10,281 bases of DNA from JBAROU01 sp049642385 (GTDB lineage Bacteria > Chloroflexota > Dehalococcoidia > DSTF01 > RBG-16-68-14), in the NCBI GenBank assembly GCA_049642385.1, contig JBAROU010000040.1, positions 1 through 10,281 on the forward strand. The letters are read 5' to 3'. Below, one piece after another: positions 7,173-10,281 of the stretch. The position numbers were made by a program, and so were the translations under genes. Under the pieces are notes generated by a model. It worked only from the letters and a program-made list of their open reading frames with translations. It ran no database searches and was not told the DNA's origin. How positions within the stretch are numbered: position 1 is the stretch's first letter; each line of letters begins with the position of its first letter.

Positions 7173-9037
7173 AAGCCGCCCTTGATCGTGTTGCTGCCGC
7201 GGACGATGCGCAGCGTCGAGTTCAGCGTCGAGCGGTCGTTGTCGAACCCGACGTGTGAGGTGCTGCCCGACGCCAGGGTGACACGCGGCCCTCCGACCGA
7301 GTAGACAACCGTCGAATCACCGCCGGACGCCGGCGCGCCCAGCTTGCGCTTCAGCGTCGCATCGTCGGTGAGCCAGCGCTGCATGCCCAGGATCGGCGCC
7401 TTGCGCTGCCGCTCGAACGCTTCCGACACCAGGTAGAGGATGCTCTTGTTGTATACCGGCGTAACGCTGTCGTCCTGCTCGTACTTGTCGGTGAGGTTGA
7501 ACACGGTCAACCGTTCTACGCCGTCGCGTAGGCGCGGTACCACGTTCGACTTGAAGAGCTCGGTCGTGCAGGCCGGCGCGTAGAGCGTCAGCGTCTTCAC
7601 CTGCAACCCTGCGTCGAGCAAACGCGGGATCAGGTACGAGTGAAAGATGCCGCCCGCGCTATGCCCGACGAGATGGATCTCGAGCGGGCCGTCCTCAGCG
7701 GCGAAGCGCGCCAGGCGCTGCGCGAGATACGCCGCGCCGCCCTCAGGCTCGTCGACACTGGCGCGGCGAGCGTTGTCCTTCATCTGGCTCCAAATGGGCA
7801 GTCCCAGGCCGCGCGCGGCGAGCTCGATCGCTTCGTCCAGCAGGTTCTGGAACTTATCCTTGAGATCGTCTCGCCATCCCATGAATCGACCACGCCGCAT
7901 CGCGTCCTCCACGATGCTCTTCACGGACTCCATGAACCCGGTCTCCCAAATGAAATGGAGTGGATAGATCTGGTTGTTGAGGAAGTGCTGCCGCATCTGG
8001 TTGATACCAGATGCCGCAGCCTTCTCGTCCGTCAGGCCGCCGTGCGCGTACAGCATCAGCCTGCGAGGCCCGCGCCAGCTACGAAACCTCGGCTTCATCC
8101 CCTCCTCGATGATCTCCTCGGCGGTCTGCTCGTCGCTCGCATAGAGTCCGGAATGCGAAAACTGCCCATCGTTGCCCAGATTCACGAAGTGGAGCCGGAT
8201 GTCGTTCAAAACCGCCGTCTCGTGAGGGATGTAGTCGAATGTCGAGACCCGCCCGCCGACGACGCTCTCGTCCAGCGTCGTGTTGCTCGTCGGCACGCCA
8301 AGCTGCGCCACCCAGCAGTCGTAGCCGTTCTCCAGCCAGTCGTCGTAACTGAGATGGCCGAAGCCGCCCTTCCCCCAGTCCGCCCCCCACGAGTTCTGGA
8401 CCCAGAAGCCTTCTTCGTCATAGCCCACGATCGCGAACGCATGACCGCCGATGACGGTGCGGCTGAACGGAATACGGCCCGTCTTTCGATTCGGGTGGCG
8501 CCAACCCTCGTGCACATCCGCGCTCGCGTACAGGACGCCTGCCTCGTGGAGCGCGCTATGCATGTGATTGAGATGCAGGTGGCGCACCCGAAAGTACGCG
8601 CCCAGCCGATAGCGCTGCGCGGCCTGCTGGCGCTTAGGTGTGAGCCTGCCGGCGTCCTTAGGGTCGTACGGCCACCCAGTTTCGGGGCACACGCCGTGCT
8701 TGTTCCAGCCCTTCATCGCGCCGCGGATGCTGGAACCGTCGTAGTGCTCGCCCTTCCATTCGTCGTAGCGCTTCGCCATCTCGTACAGCATGCGCGGGCT
8801 GACGAACGGCGACCGACCGCCGCCGCCACGATTGTGGAGCAGGAAGTTCGCGACCGCAGCCAACCCAAAGCCGGTGCACGCGCCTTCATCGCCTTGATCG
8901 AGCAGCTTGGGCGACTTCAGCCGGTTATCTAGGCGAAACGGCAGCTGGGCTATCGTCGGTTCGTAGAGCACGTCCCGCAGGTCGAGCGGGTCTTTCTTCA
9001 CATCGAGCGTCCGAGACAGACGTTGTTTCTCCGCCAT
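7169..9037 (-). CDS. Papain-like C1 peptidase fused to an alpha/beta hydrolase
   Basis: A 622-residue two-domain protein. Residues about 15-250 are a C1A papain fold: Gln48 and Cys54 in LLDQGDEGACTGFG, His199 in IGGHAFAIVGYD, and Asn215 in QNSWG. The Gln-Cys (6) and His-Asn (16) spacings equal those of papain, so the site looks complete. Residues about 325-600 are an alpha/beta hydrolase: YAHGG (330-334, oxyanion region), nucleophile elbow GHSAGG with Ser460, an acidic cluster at 517-523, and His595 in SHVGFDND as the likely catalytic His. No signal peptide, prodomain or membrane helix is visible, so it is probably cytosolic. A linker of about 75 residues joins the domains. The ATG is preceded by GCGAGG with 7 bases to the start. 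The substrates are unknown. The hydrolase may be an esterase, lipase or amidase. The 86-base gap to the upstream surface-protein gene permits co-transcription. Confidence 0.8.
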   Translation of the reverse strand: MAEKQRLSRTLDVKKDPLDLRDVLYEPTIAQLPFRLDNRLKSPKLLDQGDEGACTGFGLAAVANFLLHNRGGGGRSPFVSPRMLYEMAKRYDEWKGEHYDGSSIRGAMKGWNKHGVCPETGWPYDPKDAGRLTPKRQQAAQRYRLGAYFRVRHLHLNHMHSALHEAGVLYASADVHEGWRHPNRKTGRIPFSRTVIGGHAFAIVGYDEEGFWVQNSWGADWGKGGFGHLSYDDWLENGYDCWVAQLGVPTSNTTLDESVVGGRVSTFDYIPHETAVLNDIRLHFVNLGNDGQFSHSGLYASDEQTAEEIIEEGMKPRFRSWRGPRRLMLYAHGGLTDEKAAASGINQMRQHFLNNQIYPLHFIWETGFMESVKSIVEDAMRRGRFMGWRDDLKDKFQNLLDEAIELAARGLGLPIWSQMKDNARRASVDEPEGGAAYLAQRLARFAAEDGPLEIHLVGHSAGGIFHSYLIPRLLDAGLQVKTLTLYAPACTTELFKSNVVPRLRDGVERLTVFNLTDKYEQDDSVTPVYNKSILYLVSEAFERQRKAPILGMQRWLTDDATLKRKLGAPASGGDSTVVYSVGGPRVTLASGSTSHVGFDNDRSTLNSTLRIVRGSNTIKGGF

Positions 9038-9075
9038 CCACGCACCTCGCTTTCAGCTCCACAGAAACGAACGCC

Positions 9076-9083
9076 GGTCGACC
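9076..9083. other. 8-bp palindrome in the gap upstream of the peptidase-hydrolase gene
   Basis: The 86-base gap (9038-9123) contains GGTCGACC, a perfect palindrome about 40 bases before the ATG. I see no extended -10 like those elsewhere in the window and no clear terminator after the surface-protein stop. It could be a small operator or simply chance. Confidence 0.15.
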
Positions 9084-9123
9084 AAGAAAGGCAGCCCCGC
9101 ACGTTATCCGACGGCAGGCGAGT

Positions 9124-10281
9124 CTACGGGGCAATGTACGTTACGGCGAGGACCGGACGCAATGCCGCGTTGCTCTCCTCGAGACTCGCGTATTGGACCC
9201 TGGAGGCGTTGGAGGCCTCATCTTGGTCGTTCAGACGCCATCCGTAGTTCCAGGCGCCGCTCGCCCAGGCCTGCACGTCATCTGTGACCGTCAGTGTCAC
9301 GCACGTTGCGTTGGACGGCACCGTGAGCTGCGCAGTAACGGTGCCCGAAGCGCCGGGCTGCGTGTTCCACGTTACAGTACCCTGCGACCATGCCGCCGTC
9401 ACGGTTCTAAGTTCGTGCGTGTGACCAACCGCGCCGCCTTCGGGATTGCCCAAATGACACAACGTCAAACTCGCGTCCACGATAGTAGAGCCCGCCGGTA
9501 GCGACGAAAGATCGAATCTGAGAAACGTCCGGCGAATCTTGTTGGACTTCCCCTCGACGATGAGATCTGCGTCTGACCCGTAGTTCGTGGTCGGCTGGTC
9601 ACTCCCCACGTACGTGTCCTCGGCCGGAGCGAAGCTCGCGCTCACCGGCGTTGAGGTCGGCGCCGACGTTGGCGTATCTGTCGGCGTGTCCGTGAGGAAG
9701 GGCGTTGGCGTATCGGTCGGCGTGTACGCCGGCGTCGCCGTCGGCATCACCACGGTGACGCTCCCATCCGTCGTCGTCACCTCGTGCAGCAACGGGAGCG
9801 TGTGCGTAAGCTGGACGTTCTTGAGCAAAATGGGCGAGGTGCCTTCGGCAACGGCGGCGAACACAATCGTCGCGAGCACACCGTCGCCATCAGGGCCCCC
9901 CTGCAAGCCGAGCGATGTGCATGATCGCGTGAAGCTGTCCGCGGTGATAGAGGGCGAACCGCAGACCACGGTTCGGCCTGTGGAGCCCAGCATCGACCCG
10001 TTGGTAGCGCTGACATACGCAAGGATGCTCGGATCCCAGGACACATTGATCGTGTAGCCGCCGAGGCTCTTCACGCCCTCCACCACGATATCTACGGTCG
10101 CAGTGGCGCTGGTTACGGTTTGCGCCTCCGGGCTCACGTACACCTTGGCCACCACCGGCGTGGGCGTAGGCGTATCCGTCGGCGTGCTCGTGGCAGTATC
10201 CGTAGGTGTGTCCGTCGGCGTGCTCGTAGCAGTATCCGTAGGTGTGTCCGTCGGCGTATTCGTAGCAGTGTCTGTGGGCGC
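9124..10281 (-). CDS. Surface protein with cohesin-like and DNRLRE (CBM96-like) domains, C-terminal part (5' truncated)
   Basis: The frame is open to the right edge, so the start lies outside; GTG at 10155 is only a valine codon within the linker. About 385 residues are visible. Residues 1-42 are a Thr-Pro-Asp/Ala linker. About 45-178 form a cohesin-like beta-sandwich (VYVSPEAQTV, VEGVKSLGGYTINVSWDPSI, DGVLATIVFAAV, a typical cohesin layout). About 180-216 form a second Thr-Pro linker. About 217-385 form a DNRLRE-type domain (AEDTYVGSDQPTTNYG, RRTFLRFDLSSLPAGSTI, WSQGTVTWNTQP, GWRLNDQDEASNASRVQYAS, ending ALRPVLAVTYIAP). DNRLRE/CBM96 modules are known from secreted carbohydrate-associated proteins. 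The protein is therefore predicted to be extracellular and involved in surface assembly or polysaccharide contact; the N-terminus, signal peptide and anchor are not visible. Confidence 0.8.
   Translation of the reverse strand, partial: APTDTATNTPTDTPTDTATSTPTDTPTDTATSTPTDTPTPTPVVAKVYVSPEAQTVTSATATVDIVVEGVKSLGGYTINVSWDPSILAYVSATNGSMLGSTGRTVVCGSPSITADSFTRSCTSLGLQGGPDGDGVLATIVFAAVAEGTSPILLKNVQLTHTLPLLHEVTTTDGSVTVVMPTATPAYTPTDTPTPFLTDTPTDTPTSAPTSTPVSASFAPAEDTYVGSDQPTTNYGSDADLIVEGKSNKIRRTFLRFDLSSLPAGSTIVDASLTLCHLGNPEGGAVGHTHELRTVTAAWSQGTVTWNTQPGASGTVTAQLTVPSNATCVTLTVTDDVQAWASGAWNYGWRLNDQDEASNASRVQYASLEESNAALRPVLAVTYIAP
9634..9744 (-). repeat. Thr-Pro-Asp linker between cohesin-like and DNRLRE domains
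   Basis: A low-complexity coding stretch of TPTDTP/TPTSAP type separates the two folded domains. Such linkers are typically extended and often O-glycosylated in secreted proteins. The codons vary more than in the 10156-10281 repeat, so this copy has diverged. Confidence 0.6.
10156..10281 (-). repeat. 36-bp tandem repeat encoding TPTDTPTDTATS
   Basis: Two adjacent copies of a 36-base unit, 10257-10222 and 10221-10186, differ by a single base (GCT versus GCC for alanine). A related partial unit (APTDTATN) runs to the right edge, and a degenerate one (TPTDTPTPTP) follows. The near-identity at DNA level indicates recent duplication. The repeat keeps the reading frame, so copy-number change would only alter linker length. 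More copies may lie beyond the edge. Confidence 0.75.

Noticed and set aside
7640..8932. A 430-codon plus-strand open frame opposite the peptidase-hydrolase gene.
   Set aside because: It covers the catalytic motifs of both domains on the other strand and shows only low-complexity Arg/Val/Ala content and no ribosome binding site; a shadow of the real gene.
10153..10155. GTG at 10155 as start of the right-edge surface protein.
   Set aside because: The same frame continues upstream for 42 more codons of Thr-Pro-Asp linker to the window edge, and no ribosome binding site precedes the GTG.
10156..10281. CRISPR-like or regulatory direct repeats at the right edge.
   Set aside because: The units are directly adjacent with no spacers, are a multiple of three, and translate to a Thr-Pro-Asp linker in frame with the downstream domains.

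Overview
The window comes from a high-GC bacterial chromosome, most probably a Chloroflexota member related to Dehalococcoidia. This rests on two things: the truncated surface proteins at both edges (a TSP3-like calcium loop followed by 'D..ISVGDLFRIV.RFG' half-repeats in one, Thr-Pro-Asp linkers around a cohesin-like domain and a DNRLRE/CBM96-like domain in the other), and the mix of acyl-CoA, sulfotransferase and DUF1214 genes. The assignment is by recognition only; no search was run.

Layout, left to right. 1-678 (+) is the C-terminal part of a secreted protein. It converges on a leftward gene block reading, in transcription order, sulfotransferase (4618-3617), crotonase-fold enoyl-CoA hydratase/isomerase (3608-2919), glutamine-synthetase-like ligase (2849-1494) and SDR dehydrogenase (1483-719). 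The gaps are 8, 69 and 10 bases; the 69-base gap holds its own candidate promoter. Diverging from the sulfotransferase are a DUF1214 protein (4701-5909, +) and a thiolase (5981-7144, +). The divergent gap contains a nearly symmetric -10 element that reads as an extended -10 on both strands. The thiolase converges on a large leftward gene (9037-7169) encoding a papain-fold peptidase fused to an alpha/beta hydrolase. Upstream of that, same strand, is the C-terminal part of a cohesin/DNRLRE surface protein (10281-9124), which runs off the right edge.

How the genes may work together (inference). The crotonase, thiolase and SDR fit oxidation of a CoA-activated chain or ring-cleavage product. The GS-like enzyme resembles the gamma-glutamylamide synthetases that start catabolism of amines. 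The sulfotransferase and DUF1214 protein share a promoter region and may modify or handle the same compound. No transporter, regulator, CoA ligase or gamma-glutamyl hydrolase lies in the window, so the substrate is unknown. The peptidase-hydrolase fusion looks unrelated to the catabolic block and is the most unusual protein present. There are no RNA genes, insertion sequences or CRISPR arrays that I can see, and no gene-free stretch exceeds 300 bases.
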